Below are positions 16,472 to 24,826 of a stretch of DNA of 64,000 nucleotides, piece by piece. Where the stretch lies: positions 2,790,001-2,854,000 of the forward strand of contig CAVUYP010000001.1 of the NCBI GenBank assembly GCA_963745755.1, in the 5' to 3' direction. How positions within the stretch are numbered: position 1 is the stretch's first letter; each line of letters opens with the position of its first letter. The DNA is from RHKX01 sp963745755 (GTDB lineage: Bacteria > Actinomycetota > Thermoleophilia > Solirubrobacterales > 70-9). The notes under the pieces were generated by a model. The model was given only the letters and a program-made list of their open reading frames with translations. It made no database searches and had not been told where the DNA came from. A program made the position numbers and the translations under genes.

Positions 16472-17232
16472 CATCCATCGCCGGTGATCGTCGACGCGGC
16501 ACCGCATTGCGGTGTCGCGTCGGCGTTCTGCCCGCGATCCTGCTCGTCGCACTCGTGGCCCCGGCAGCGGCTTCCGCAGCCGGCTCCCCGGTCAAGGGGT
16601 CGGTTGCCCTGTCGAACGAACGGAGCCTGACCCGCTGGGCGCACGCGGTCCGGCGAGCACCGATCCGCGCCCGGCCGAACCGCCGGGCGCGGTCGATCGT
16701 CGCGACCCGCAAGCGCACCGAGGACGGGTTCCCGGAGACCTACCTGGCATTGCGCTCCTGGAGCAGCCCGCACGGAAACGACTGGCTCAAGGTCAGGATC
16801 CCGATGCGTCCGAATGGGCGCAAGGGCTGGGTGCGCAGATCGGCGCTCGGACCGATCTACAGGCTGCAGACCCGTCTCGTCATCGACCGCGGGAAGCAGC
16901 AGGCGACCCTGCGCAAGCGGGGCCGGAAGATCTGGACCGCCCCGGTCGGGGTCGGCAAGCGGCGAACGCCGACTCCGAGGGGACGTTTCAATATCCGTGA
17001 GAAGTTCAAGACCGGCGACCCGGGCGGGTCGTATGGACCGATGGCTTTCGGGACCAGCGCCTACTCGGTGCTCAGCGATTGGCCCGGCGGCGGCGTGATC
17101 GGAATTCACGGAACCGATCGCCCGGCGCTGATTCCCGGCCGGCCGTCGCACGGCTGCATCCGCGTCCGCAACGGCGACCTGCGCAGACTGTGGGCGCGGA
17201 TGCCGGTCGGAACCCCGGTCCTGATCCGCTAG
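16468..17232 (+). CDS. Secreted L,D-transpeptidase (YkuD domain)
   Basis: A signal peptide (residues 15-37) is followed by an SH3-like segment (about 55-125, WAHAVRRAPIRARPNRRARS and GRKGWVRRSALGPIY) and a C-terminal YkuD catalytic domain (about 130-254). The active-site motif is HGTDRP...SHGCIRVRNGD, with Cys in SHGCIR as nucleophile. These enzymes make 3-3 peptidoglycan cross-links or attach proteins to peptidoglycan. GTG 16468 overlaps the stop of the ice-binding-like gene (GTGA), so the two are co-translated. A hairpin follows about 58 bp downstream. Confidence 0.92.
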   Translation: MTSIAGDRRRGTALRCRVGVLPAILLVALVAPAAASAAGSPVKGSVALSNERSLTRWAHAVRRAPIRARPNRRARSIVATRKRTEDGFPETYLALRSWSSPHGNDWLKVRIPMRPNGRKGWVRRSALGPIYRLQTRLVIDRGKQQATLRKRGRKIWTAPVGVGKRRTPTPRGRFNIREKFKTGDPGGSYGPMAFGTSAYSVLSDWPGGGVIGIHGTDRPALIPGRPSHGCIRVRNGDLRRLWARMPVGTPVLIR

Positions 17233-17289
17233 CTCGCCGTCGCCGGCTCGAGCTTCGCCGGCCGGTCGGCCGCCGTGGCGGCGGAGCGG

Positions 17290-17309
17290 GAACCCCGATC
17301 CCGGGGTTC
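17290..17309 (+). terminator. Hairpin downstream of the L,D-transpeptidase gene
   Basis: GAACCCC (17290-17296) pairs perfectly with GGGGTTC (17303-17309) around a 6-nt loop. There is no T tract. It sits between the L,D-transpeptidase stop and the convergent tRNA-Leu. Confidence 0.5.
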
Positions 17310-17313
17310 ACAG

Positions 17314-17400
<87 letters not shown>

Positions 17401-17478
17401 GAGGGGCGGCCATTGTAGGCATCGTCGGTGCCTCGGGGCGGTCCCGGATTGATTCCATCCGCGGCCGCGGCTACTCTA

Positions 17479-17492
17479 CGAACATGTGTTCC
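17479..17492 (+). promoter_or_regulatory. SOS box (LexA operator) upstream of lexA
   Basis: CGAACATGTGTTCC matches 13 of 14 positions of the actinobacterial/Bacillus-type LexA consensus CGAACRNRTGTTYG. It lies 69 bp upstream of the lexA ATG, as expected for autoregulation. Confidence 0.85.
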
Positions 17493-17560
17493 CTGGTGGG
17501 CCGCCGACGGCGGCCCTGCCGTCAGCCGAAGCCACGTCACCCAGGAGGGCGAAGCCGGAA

Positions 17561-18166
17561 ATGGATCTGAACCTGACCAAGCGCCAGAGCGAGATCTTCG
17601 ACTTCATCAAGGGCCATCTCGACAAGACCGGCTACCCGCCGACGGTCCGCGAGATCGGCAGCGCCCTCGGCCTGCACTCGCCGTCGACCGTGCACGCCCA
17701 CCTCGCCAAGCTCGAGAGCTCCGGCGTGCTGCGCCGCGACCCGTCGAAGCCGCGGGCGATCGAGATCCTCGTCGAGCGGACGAAGCGGGTGATGCGGCCG
17801 TCGATCCCGCTCGTCGGCCAGGTCGCCGCCGGCACCCCGATCCTCGCCGAGGAGAACATCGAGGACCAGCTCGAGATCCCCGCCGTGATCGGCGCCGACG
17901 ACGGCGACTACGCGCTCAAGGTCCGCGGCGACTCGATGCAGGACGCCGGCATCCTCGGCGGCGACTTCGTCGTCGTCCATCCGGCCGACGATGCCGACAA
18001 CGGCGAGATCGTCGTCGCGATGATCGAGGACGAGGCGACCGTCAAGCGCTTCTTCCGCGAAGGCGACGCGGTCCGCCTGCAGCCCGAGAATCCCGCCTAC
18101 GAGCCGATCGTCTCTCGCGAGGCCCAGGTGCTCGGCAAGGTGATCGGCGTCTTCAGGAAGGTCTGA
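17561..18166 (+). CDS. lexA: SOS response repressor LexA
   Basis: LexA represses DNA-damage genes and undergoes RecA-stimulated self-cleavage. The N-terminal winged helix (residues 1-65: LTKRQSEIFDFIKGHLDKTG, PPTVREIGSALGLHSPSTVH) is followed by the cleavage site Ala90-Gly91 and the S24-like protease domain with Ser125 (GDSMQDAG) and Lys162 (EATVKRFF). The 201-residue length is normal. ATG 17561 is chosen over upstream in-frame starts because it begins directly at the conserved domain and has a GGAGGGCGAAG ribosome-binding region. An SOS box lies upstream. A zinc-ribbon gene follows after one base. Confidence 0.96.
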   Translation: MDLNLTKRQSEIFDFIKGHLDKTGYPPTVREIGSALGLHSPSTVHAHLAKLESSGVLRRDPSKPRAIEILVERTKRVMRPSIPLVGQVAAGTPILAEENIEDQLEIPAVIGADDGDYALKVRGDSMQDAGILGGDFVVVHPADDADNGEIVVAMIEDEATVKRFFREGDAVRLQPENPAYEPIVSREAQVLGKVIGVFRKV

Positions 18167-18167
18167 C

Positions 18168-18389
18168 GTGGCGCCGCTGCAGACATCGGAGCGGCGGCCG
18201 CGCAGCCTGAGGCGGACCGAACGGCGCGGCGGGCGCGGCGAGCAGGCCGGCGCCCCGCGCTCGCTCGAGGACGTCGTCGTCGGCGCCCTCGGCGACCTGC
18301 GCAGCGCCGGCGTCGCCGGCTGCCCGGTCTGCGGCGAGCGCTCCCTGCACGCCGACGGCTGCGTCGGCTGCGGCTCCGAGCTCAGCTAG
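18168..18389 (+). CDS. Small zinc-ribbon protein coupled to lexA (73 aa)
   Basis: GTG 18168 begins one base after the lexA stop, so the gene is almost certainly in the lexA transcript. The protein has a basic N-terminus (SERRPRSLRRTERRGGRG), a helix, and two CxxC pairs (Cys52/55 in CPVCG and Cys65/68 in CVGCG) that form a small zinc ribbon. No catalytic motif is visible. Its position implies SOS-controlled expression. I do not recognise a named family. Confidence 0.75.
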   Translation: MAPLQTSERRPRSLRRTERRGGRGEQAGAPRSLEDVVVGALGDLRSAGVAGCPVCGERSLHADGCVGCGSELS

Positions 18390-18446
18390 GGCGGCGATCC
18401 GTCGCCGGTTTCGCCGCTCCTGCTCACCTTCGCCTAAGATCGTCGC

Positions 18447-18800
18447 GCGGGTCAACGCGATCGCGGGGGAGGTATCCCTCGAGGAAAGTCCGGACACCAC
18501 AGGGCAAGGCGGTGGGTAACTCCCACCCGGGGAAACCCGCGGGAAAGTGCCACAGAAACATACGGCCGATGGCGCCCTCGGGCGCACAGGCAAAGGTGAA
18601 ATGGTGCGGTAAGAGCGCACCGGCGCCGCGGCGACGCGGCGGCCGGGCAAACCCCGCCCGGTGCAAGGCCAAGTAGGACCGACGACCCGGCCCGGCGAGG
18701 TCCAGGTAGGCCGCAGGATCGCGGCGAACGCGATCCCTTCGGGGCTCAGCCCCGTCGAGATGGATGGTCGCGCACGACAGGATCCGGCTTAGCGACCCGC
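18447..18800 (+). ncRNA. rnpB: RNase P RNA (class A)
   Basis: The catalytic RNA that trims tRNA 5' leaders. Its conserved elements are in order: GAGGAAAGTCCGGAC with ACAGGGCAAGG near the 5' end, GGTGAAATGGTGCGGTAAGAGCGCACC (split here by description: GGTGAAATGG then GGTAAGAGCGCACC) in the P8-P10 region, GGGCAAACCCC, then AGATGGATGGTCGC and ACAGGATCCGGCTTA at the 3' end. The ends pair as GCGGGTC (18447-18453) with GACCCGC (18794-18800) to form P1. It is followed by a strong hairpin terminator. Boundaries are set by P1 and could differ by a few bases. Confidence 0.96.
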
Positions 18801-18804
18801 TACG

Positions 18805-18832
18805 GAGAGGGCCCCGGTTACGGGGCCCTCTC
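18805..18832 (+). terminator. Intrinsic terminator of rnpB
   Basis: A perfect 12-bp stem (GAGAGGGCCCCG against CGGGGCCCTCTC) with a GTTA loop lies 4 nt after rnpB and is followed by TACTT. It also separates rnpB from the convergent carboxymuconolactone decarboxylase-like gene. Confidence 0.85.
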
Positions 18833-18861
18833 TACTTGCTCGATATCGCTGGGCGCGGCCC

Positions 18862-19428
18862 TCAGGCGGCAGCGGGCATGGCCGCGGCGTCGATCTGGTC
18901 CTGAGGAAGCCCGGCCGCGTTGGCGATCAGGCACTGGAACTCGTTCAGCGCCACCTCGCCGAGCGCCTCGAGCAGCTGCTCGTCGGTCCAGTCGGCCTCG
19001 CGGGCCTCCTCGAGGAGGTGGTGGGGCGGGTGTCCGTCGGAGTCCATCGCTGCCTCGACGAAGGCGAGCAGCGCCGCCTCGCGGGGATCGTTGGAGGCGA
19101 ACCCGCGGGCCAGCGAGATCTCGTCGAGGCCGATGCCGGCGAGGCGGGCGGAGCGAGCGTGCTGGGCGACGCTGTAGCCGTCGCCGCGCCGCTCGGCGAC
19201 GGCCAGTCCGATCCGGATCGCCGTCGCCGCGGGGAGGTCGCCGCCGTGCAGCTCCGAGCGCATTCGTGCGAACGCGCGCAGCGTCGCCGGCGACCCTGCG
19301 AGGACACCGACCAGCTTCGACACCGAGCCGCCGGCCGTCGAGATGCTCTTCAGGAGGCGCTCGCTGCCGGCGGGGGCGGTCAGCTCGTCATGGATATCGA
19401 AGCGGGCGTAATCAGTTTTCACGGTCAT
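18862..19428 (-). CDS. AhpD-like/carboxymuconolactone decarboxylase-family protein lacking the CxxC
   Basis: The 188-residue all-helical protein has the AhpD/CMD core (FARMRSELHGGDLPAATAIR, then LAVAERRGDGYSVAQHARSA and ASNDPREAALLAFVEAAMDS). In active AhpD-like peroxidases the segment reads (C/E)xxCxxxxH; here it is GDGYSVAQH, keeping the His but neither cysteine. It probably has lost or changed the thiol peroxidase activity. It is divergent from glnA with an inverted repeat between them. Confidence 0.75.
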   Translation of the reverse strand: MTVKTDYARFDIHDELTAPAGSERLLKSISTAGGSVSKLVGVLAGSPATLRAFARMRSELHGGDLPAATAIRIGLAVAERRGDGYSVAQHARSARLAGIGLDEISLARGFASNDPREAALLAFVEAAMDSDGHPPHHLLEEAREADWTDEQLLEALGEVALNEFQCLIANAAGLPQDQIDAAAMPAAA

Positions 19429-19506
19429 TTGCGCAACTCCAGGTCGAATGTTGGTCTCGACGCTTACCGGCCGTTGATCGAGCCTTTACTTTACTTTTAG
19501 CCGGTT

Positions 19507-19523
19507 ACTTACCTTGCGTAAGT
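19507..19523. promoter_or_regulatory. Inverted repeat ACTTAC-N5-GTAAGT upstream of the CMD-like gene
   Basis: ACTTAC (19507-19512) and GTAAGT (19518-19523) form a perfect 6-bp inverted repeat with a 5-bp spacer. It lies in the only AT-rich stretch of the region, about 80 bp upstream of the CMD-like gene and 155 bp before glnA. The layout suits a dimeric MarR or TetR-type operator, but no such regulator gene is adjacent. Confidence 0.45.
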
Positions 19524-19678
19524 TATAGCGCCGACGGCGGCGGCTTTCAAGGTGGCTCTTGCCCTTTTCAACGTCTCTGAACCGCCGCCGGATCACCACC
19601 GCGGCAGCGTCTCCACAGCCCGTTCGCCGACGGCGATCATCTAGGGTGCTGCCCTCCCGACCAAGGAGCTGCAGCCAG

Positions 19679-21048
19679 ATGAGCGGCGACGATCCGACCC
19701 CGACCAGCGCGCCCACAGCCGAAGACGTGATCGCCGAGGTCGCCGACCGGAACATCCGCTTCATCCGCCTCTGGTTCACCGACGTCCTCGGTCAGCTGAA
19801 GAGCTTCTCGATCAACGCCTCCGAGCTCGAGGACGCCTTCGCCGGCGGCAACGGCTTCGACGGCTCCTCGATCACCGGGTTCAACCCGATCGAGGAATCA
19901 GACATGCTCGCGGTGCCGGATCCGGCGACGTTCACGACCCTGCCCTGGAGCCCCTCCGAGCAACCGACGGCGCGGATGTTCTGCGACATCCAGGTGCCCG
20001 GCGGCGATCCCTACGAGGGCGATCCCCGCTGGATCCTCCGCCGCGCGATCCAGCGCGCCCACGACATGGGCTTCGACGACTTCAACGTCGGCCCCGAGCT
20101 CGAGTTCTTCTACTTCCGTGACGCCGAACCCGGCCGACGGGATCCCCGAGGTGCTCGACGAGGGCGGCTACTTCGACCTGACGACGCTCGACGCCGGCTC
20201 CGGCGTTCGCCGCGAGACCGTCCTCGCGCTGGAGCAGATGGGCATCCACGTCGAGTACACCCATCACGAGGTCGGGCCCTCCCAGCACGAGGTCGACATG
20301 CGCTACAAGGACGCGCTCGCGATGGCCGACGACTGCATGACCTACCGGATGACGGTCAAGGAGTACGCGATGAAGAACGGCTGGCACGCGACGTTCATGC
20401 CGAAGCCGCTGAACGGCGAGAACGGCAGCGGCATGCACGTCCATCAGTCGCTGGGCCGCGACGGCGCCAACGCCTTCTACGACGCCGACGACCAGTACTT
20501 CCTGTCGCGGACCGCCAAGCAGTTCATCGCCGGGCAGCTCCAGCCATGCCCGCGAGATCTCCTCGCTGTTCGCGCAGTGGGTCAACTCCTACAAGCGGCT
20601 CGTCCCCGGCTACGAGGCCCCGGTCTACCTCGCCTGGTCACGGCGCAATCGCTCGGCGCTGATCCGGGTGCCGCTCTACCACCCCGGCCGCGAGGCGGCG
20701 ACCCGGGCCGAGCTGCGCTGCCCCGATCCCGCCTGCAACCCCTACCTGTGCTTCGCGGCGATGCTCCAGGCCGGGCTCGAGGGGATCGAGAAGGGCTACG
20801 AGCTGCCCGAGCCGATGGAGCAGAACCTCTACCACCTCTCGCCCGAGGACCGGCAGCGCCGCGGCATCGAGCAGCTGCCCGAGAGCCTCGGCGAGGCGAT
20901 CGAGCTGACGGCCGAGTCGGAGCTCGTCCTGCGGACGCTCGGCGAGCACACGTTCAACCGCTTCATCGAGATCAAACGGGCGGAATGGGACGACTACCGG
21001 GTCCGCGTCACGCCCTGGGAGATCGGGCAGTTCCTGCCCGTTCTCTGA
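19679..21048 (+). CDS. glnA: Type I glutamine synthetase, interrupted by two frameshifts
   Basis: Catalyses ATP-dependent formation of glutamine from glutamate and ammonia. The three fragments align as one GSI of about 455 residues: the N-terminal beta-grasp (IRFIRLWFTDVLGQLKSFSI, GFDGSSITGF), the central domain (GPELEFFYF, HHEVGPSQHEVDMRY, FMPKPLNGENGSGMHVHQS) and the C-terminal part (REISSLFAQWVNSYKRLVPG, LIRVPLYHPGREAATRAELR). NLYHL at the usual adenylylation position keeps a Tyr. Frames change by +1 at about 20130 and again near 20544, where removing one C restores LQHAREISS. The span is two bases over a multiple of three. Likely sequence errors. ATG 19679 follows an AAGGAGCTG ribosome-binding site. 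Confidence 0.9.
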
Positions 21049-21574
21049 CCGCCTCGACGACGCCACCGGCGGCGACCTTCGCGTTCAGCGCCGCGGTCAT
21101 GCCGCGCTCGGCGATCGAGCCCTGCGGAGGCAGCGCGCCGAGCTGACGGGCGAGATCGGCGCCGTTCAGGTAGCCGCGGTTGTCGACGATCAGCCCCTCG
21201 CGCACCGTGAACAGGTCGAATCCCTCGATCTCGACCCGGGCCCCGTTCGGGGTCAGCCCCTCGAACTTGCCGTGGCCGTCGAACGTCGCCGCGACCCGGT
21301 AGCGGACCGCTGCGTGCTGCTTCTGGGCGGTGATCGAGATCACCTCGAAGCGGGCATCGGGGAAGGCGTCGAAGAGCGTCCCGAACCACTTCCGGAAGCC
21401 GTCCGGAACCGTGAACTCGACCATGCCGACGATCCGGTCCGTCCGTCCCGGCTCCCAGAGCGCCGCGGCCGTTTCGACGTCGTGGCGGTCGAGCGCCTCG
21501 AAGTAGGCGCGCGCCACCGTCGTCGGCCCGCGCCGCCGCGGTCCGCCGCCTCGCTCGCTCGTCGTCGCCGCCAT
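21008..21574 (-). CDS. SnoaL-like/ester cyclase-family protein
   Basis: A 188-residue protein of the NTF2-like superfamily. The SnoaL signature is visible in VARAYFEALDRHDVETAAAL, IVGMVEFTVPDGFRKWFGTLFDAFPDARFEV and FEGLTPNGARVEIEGFDLFT (broken here only by description). Members are polyketide cyclases or small hydrolases; the activity cannot be assigned. I start it at ATG 21574 (MAATTSERGG) because the upstream extension is Arg/Cys-rich and unlike the family. Its 3' end overlaps the end of glnA by 41 bp, tail to tail. Confidence 0.72.
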   Translation of the reverse strand: MAATTSERGGGPRRRGPTTVARAYFEALDRHDVETAAALWEPGRTDRIVGMVEFTVPDGFRKWFGTLFDAFPDARFEVISITAQKQHAAVRYRVAATFDGHGKFEGLTPNGARVEIEGFDLFTVREGLIVDNRGYLNGADLARQLGALPPQGSIAERGMTAALNAKVAAGGVVEAVRERAGTARSPRA

Positions 21575-21691
21575 CCGCCTGCAGCATATGCCGCCACGGT
21601 CGCTTTCGTTCGTCCGTGCCGGCGGGCAAGATCGTCCATCGTGTCCCTGCATCGCTCAACCGCCGGCCGATTGCTGCCGAACTGAGGGGCG

Positions 21692-23020
21692 ATGTCGGTC
21701 CCCGTCTACCGTGGTCGCTTCGGCGCCAAGCAGGCCGAGCGCCTGCTCTGGCGCGCCGGCTTCGGCCCGAAGCCCGGCGAGGCCGCGAAGCTCGGTCGCA
21801 AGGGCCTGCGGCGGGCGGTCCTGTCGCTGACCCGGCCGAAGGGCCGGGCGCGGCTCCGTGGCCCCGTCCCACACGACGACGACGGCCTGCCGCTGGCGCC
21901 GCGCGACGCCTGGGGTCATGACCTGCTCTGGTGGCTCGACCGCATGGTCCGATCCGACCAGCAGCTGGTCGAGCGGATGGCGCTGATCTGGCACGACTGG
22001 TTCGCGACCGCCGACATCGGTCAGGCCGCCCTGAACCTGAAGCAGAACGAGCTCTTCCGCAAGCGCGGGCTCGGGTCCTTCGAGGACCTGCTGCTCGCCG
22101 TCACCGCCGATCCGGCGATGCTCGTCTGGCTCTCCGGCAACGAGAACCGGCGCGGTGCGCCGAACGAGAACTATGCCCGTGAGCTGATGGAGCTGTTCAC
22201 GCTCGGCGCCGGCAACGGCTACAGCGAGGACGACGTCCGCGAGCAGGCACGGGCGCTGACCGGCTGGACGAACGACTGGAACCCAAACGTCGGCATGGTC
22301 AACTTCCGCTTCGATCCCGAGCGCCACGATCCGGGCCGGAAGCGGATCTTCGGGAAGGCCGGTGCGTTCGACTGGAAGGACTCCTGCCGGCTCTGCATCG
22401 ACCACCCTGCACACGCCGGCTACCTGGTCGAGCGGCTCTGGTCCTACTTCATCCCGACCGACCCGCCGAAGCGCACCCTGCGGGCCCTGAAGCGGAGCTA
22501 TCGCCGCAACCACCGGATCCGACCGCTGATCGAGGCGATCCTCATGCACCCGGCGCTCTACGAGGGACCGCGGATGGTCAAGCCGCCGATCGTCCAGATC
22601 GCCGGGATGCTGCGGGCGCGCCGCGGCGGCATCGACACCCGTGCCTGGACGTGGATCTCAGATCAGGCCGGACAGCGGCCGTTCCGGCCCCCGAACGTCT
22701 CAGGCTGGGACGAGGAGCGCTGGCTCGACACGGCGCGGATCAGCGGTCGCTGGGCGGCGACGGCGCAGATCACCCGCGAGCGCCTCGTCGAAGGCGACGG
22801 CTACGACGAAAAGGAGACCGCGGCCGAGGCGGTTCGCAAGGCGATGCGGTTCTGGGGGAACCCGCGCCTGTCCCGTCAGACGCGGAAGGAGCTCCACCGT
22901 TTCGCCGCCCGGGTCGAGGACGCCGCTCGGGCCGAGTGGCAGAAGAGCACCTACCGGGCCGTCCGTCAGAACGCGCTGCGGACCCTGATCGTCTCGAGCC
23001 CCGACTTCCAGACCTCATGA
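21692..23020 (+). CDS. DUF1800 domain protein
   Basis: The 442-residue protein is a clear DUF1800 member: RLLWRAGFGPKPGEAAKL at the N-terminus, MALIWHDWFATAD, NENYARELMELFTLGAGNGYSEDDV, ARALTGWT and PPNVSGWDEERWLDTARI near the C-terminus. It has no evident signal peptide. Function of the family is unknown, but it is very often adjacent to a DUF1501 gene, as here, where the stop overlaps the next ATG (ATGA). The conserved NYARELMELFTLG and GW-T motifs are intact. Confidence 0.93.
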   Translation: MSVPVYRGRFGAKQAERLLWRAGFGPKPGEAAKLGRKGLRRAVLSLTRPKGRARLRGPVPHDDDGLPLAPRDAWGHDLLWWLDRMVRSDQQLVERMALIWHDWFATADIGQAALNLKQNELFRKRGLGSFEDLLLAVTADPAMLVWLSGNENRRGAPNENYARELMELFTLGAGNGYSEDDVREQARALTGWTNDWNPNVGMVNFRFDPERHDPGRKRIFGKAGAFDWKDSCRLCIDHPAHAGYLVERLWSYFIPTDPPKRTLRALKRSYRRNHRIRPLIEAILMHPALYEGPRMVKPPIVQIAGMLRARRGGIDTRAWTWISDQAGQRPFRPPNVSGWDEERWLDTARISGRWAATAQITRERLVEGDGYDEKETAAEAVRKAMRFWGNPRLSRQTRKELHRFAARVEDAARAEWQKSTYRAVRQNALRTLIVSSPDFQTS

Positions 23021-24394
23021 GCGCGTCGCGGCGACATCACTGCTGCGGGGAGTTCACACGAGCCGAGCTCGCCCGCCGCTCGCTTGCCGAGGCGGGCAGC
23101 GGCCTGCCCGCGATCGAGCCCGGCATGCCCGCCCCGGCGGGCACCGGCCTGAACCGCCGCTCGTTCCTGCTCCGCAGCGGCGCCCTGGCGCTGAGCGTCT
23201 ACGGGGCGAGCCTGCTGCGGCCGCAGGCGTTCACGGAGGGGATCGCGAAGGCGGCGGGCTCGCAGGGGAAGGTGCTGGTCTCGGTCTTCCTCGACGGCGG
23301 TATCGATGCGCTGTCGGTCCTCGCGCCGGTCGATGACGCCGACTACCGGCGCCTGCGTCCGCAGTTGCGGCTGCCGCCCGGCGCCGGCCCGACCTGGAGC
23401 GAGGACAGCCGGCTGCAGTGGCATCCATCGGCGGCGCCGCTGCACAAGCTGCACGGCGAGGGCAAGGTGACGGTGTTCCCGGGCATCGGCTATGCCGGAG
23501 CCGACCAGTCGCACTTCACGTCGCGCCACTACTGGGAGGTCGGCGAGCTCAGCGCCCACGCGAACACGGGCTGGCTGGGCCGCCTTCTCGACGTCGTCGG
23601 CGACGACGAGAACCCGCTCCAGGGCCTTTCGCTGGACGGCGCGCTGGCGCCGAGCCTGGCCACCGCCCGGGTCCCGGTCGCCGCCACCTGGGGCGCCGGC
23701 TACGACCTCTTTGCACCCGGCGTCTGGGGGGACGTCGAGGAGCTGATGTTCGAGAGCTTCGCACGGATGGGCGCGACGGCCGAGCGGTCTCGCGACCGCC
23801 GGCTTCGCGGCGCCGGCAAGGTCGTCCGCCAGGCGAGCTCCCTGCGCGAGCAGCTGGGCGCCTTCTCCGACGACATCCCCTCGCCGGTGCCCTACCCCGA
23901 CACCGGCCACTTCCCGGAGAGCCTCGCCGGCCTGGCGGCGATGCTCGGCGCCGGGCTGCCGATCACCGTCGCCTCGGTCGAACGCCCCCGGCGGCTACGA
24001 CACCCACGACGAGCAGGCCGCGGGACTGGACACGAATCTCGCCGAGACCTGCGACGGCCTGCTCGCCTTCCAGCGCGACCTCGAGGCCCGCGGCATCGAC
24101 GACCGCGTCGTCACGCTCGTCTGGTCGGAGTTCGGCCGGCGCCCCGAGGAGAACGGCTCCGCCGGCACCGACCACGGCGCCGGCGGCAACGCGTTTCTGA
24201 TCGGCAGCCCCGCTCGCGGCCGGATGGTCGGCGAGTGGCCGGGTCTCAAGGTTCTCGACGAGGACGACAACCTGCGCTCGACCGCCGACTTCCGTTCCCT
24301 CTACTGCGGGCTGCTCGAGCAGTGGTTCGGCGTCGACGCAGCCGCCGTGATCCCCGGCGCCGCCGGCTTCCCCCGACCGGCGCTGATCGGATGA
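23017..24394 (+). CDS. DUF1501 protein with Tat signal, interrupted by one frameshift
   Basis: A DUF1501 protein of the alkaline phosphatase/sulfatase-like superfamily. A twin-arginine signal (NRRSFLLRSGALALS, residues about 47-61) indicates folded export. The core has VLVSVFLDGGIDALSVLAPV, HPSAAPLHKLHGEGKVTVFPG and QSHFTSRHYWEVGE. The frame breaks by +1 at about 23981. Removing one A restores DAPGGYDTHDEQAAGLDT, and the third-frame tail LVWSEFGRRPEENGSAGTDH continues to the stop at 24394. The span is one base over a multiple of three. It overlaps DUF1800 and a cupredoxin gene by ATGA junctions. Confidence 0.9.
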
Positions 24395-24826
24395 TCCGCC
24401 GGCTCGCAAGTGCGGCGCTGCTCCTCGCCCTCGCCGGGCCGATCGCCTCGGCAGCGGCAGCGCCGGCCGCCGAGCCGCCCCCCTCGCGGCTGCTTGTCAC
24501 CGCCCGCGAGTACAGCCTGACGCTGTCGCGGGCGAAGCTCCGGGCGGGGCCGGCGATCGTCCAGCTCTACAACTTCGGCGAGGATCCGCACGACCTGAAC
24601 CTGCGGCGGATCGGGGCCGACCGCGTCCGCGAGATCGGTGACGTCGAGCCCGGCGACACGGGCTCGCTCGAGGCTGAAGCTGCGCCGCAAGTCGCGCTAC
24701 CGGCTCTGGTGCGCGATCCCGACCCACGCGAGCCTCGGCATGGTGGCGACGCTGCGGACGAAGGCGAAGCGGCCGGGCCGCCGCCACCGCCGCTCAGGCG
24801 AGCAGCGCCTCGAGCGCGGCGGCTGA
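24391..24826 (+). CDS. Secreted cupredoxin-like copper protein, interrupted by one frameshift
   Basis: A signal peptide (MIRRLASAALLLALAGPIA, then ASAAAAP) precedes a single cupredoxin domain of about 110 residues. Type 1 copper ligands can be proposed: His in NFGEDPHDLNL, then Cys, His and Met in CAIPTHASLGM. The frame shifts by +1 near 24672; deleting one G restores GSLELKLRRKSRYRLWC. The span is one base over a multiple of three (about 144 aa). ATG 24391 overlaps the DUF1501 stop, so the three genes form one operon. Its 3' end overlaps the convergent YyaL-like gene by 33 bp. Confidence 0.75.

Noticed and set aside
15251..16552. A 433-residue minus-strand frame over the ice-binding-like gene
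   Set aside because: It is a shadow of the DUF3494 gene. The sense strand has the signal peptide, ribosome-binding site and domain motifs.
17486..17560. Upstream in-frame start for lexA at 17486
   Set aside because: It would begin inside the SOS box and add 25 residues unlike LexA. ATG 17561 starts the conserved domain.
18153..18650. A 165-residue minus-strand frame over rnpB
   Set aside because: It runs through the RNase P RNA, whose conserved elements are clear. It is not a gene.
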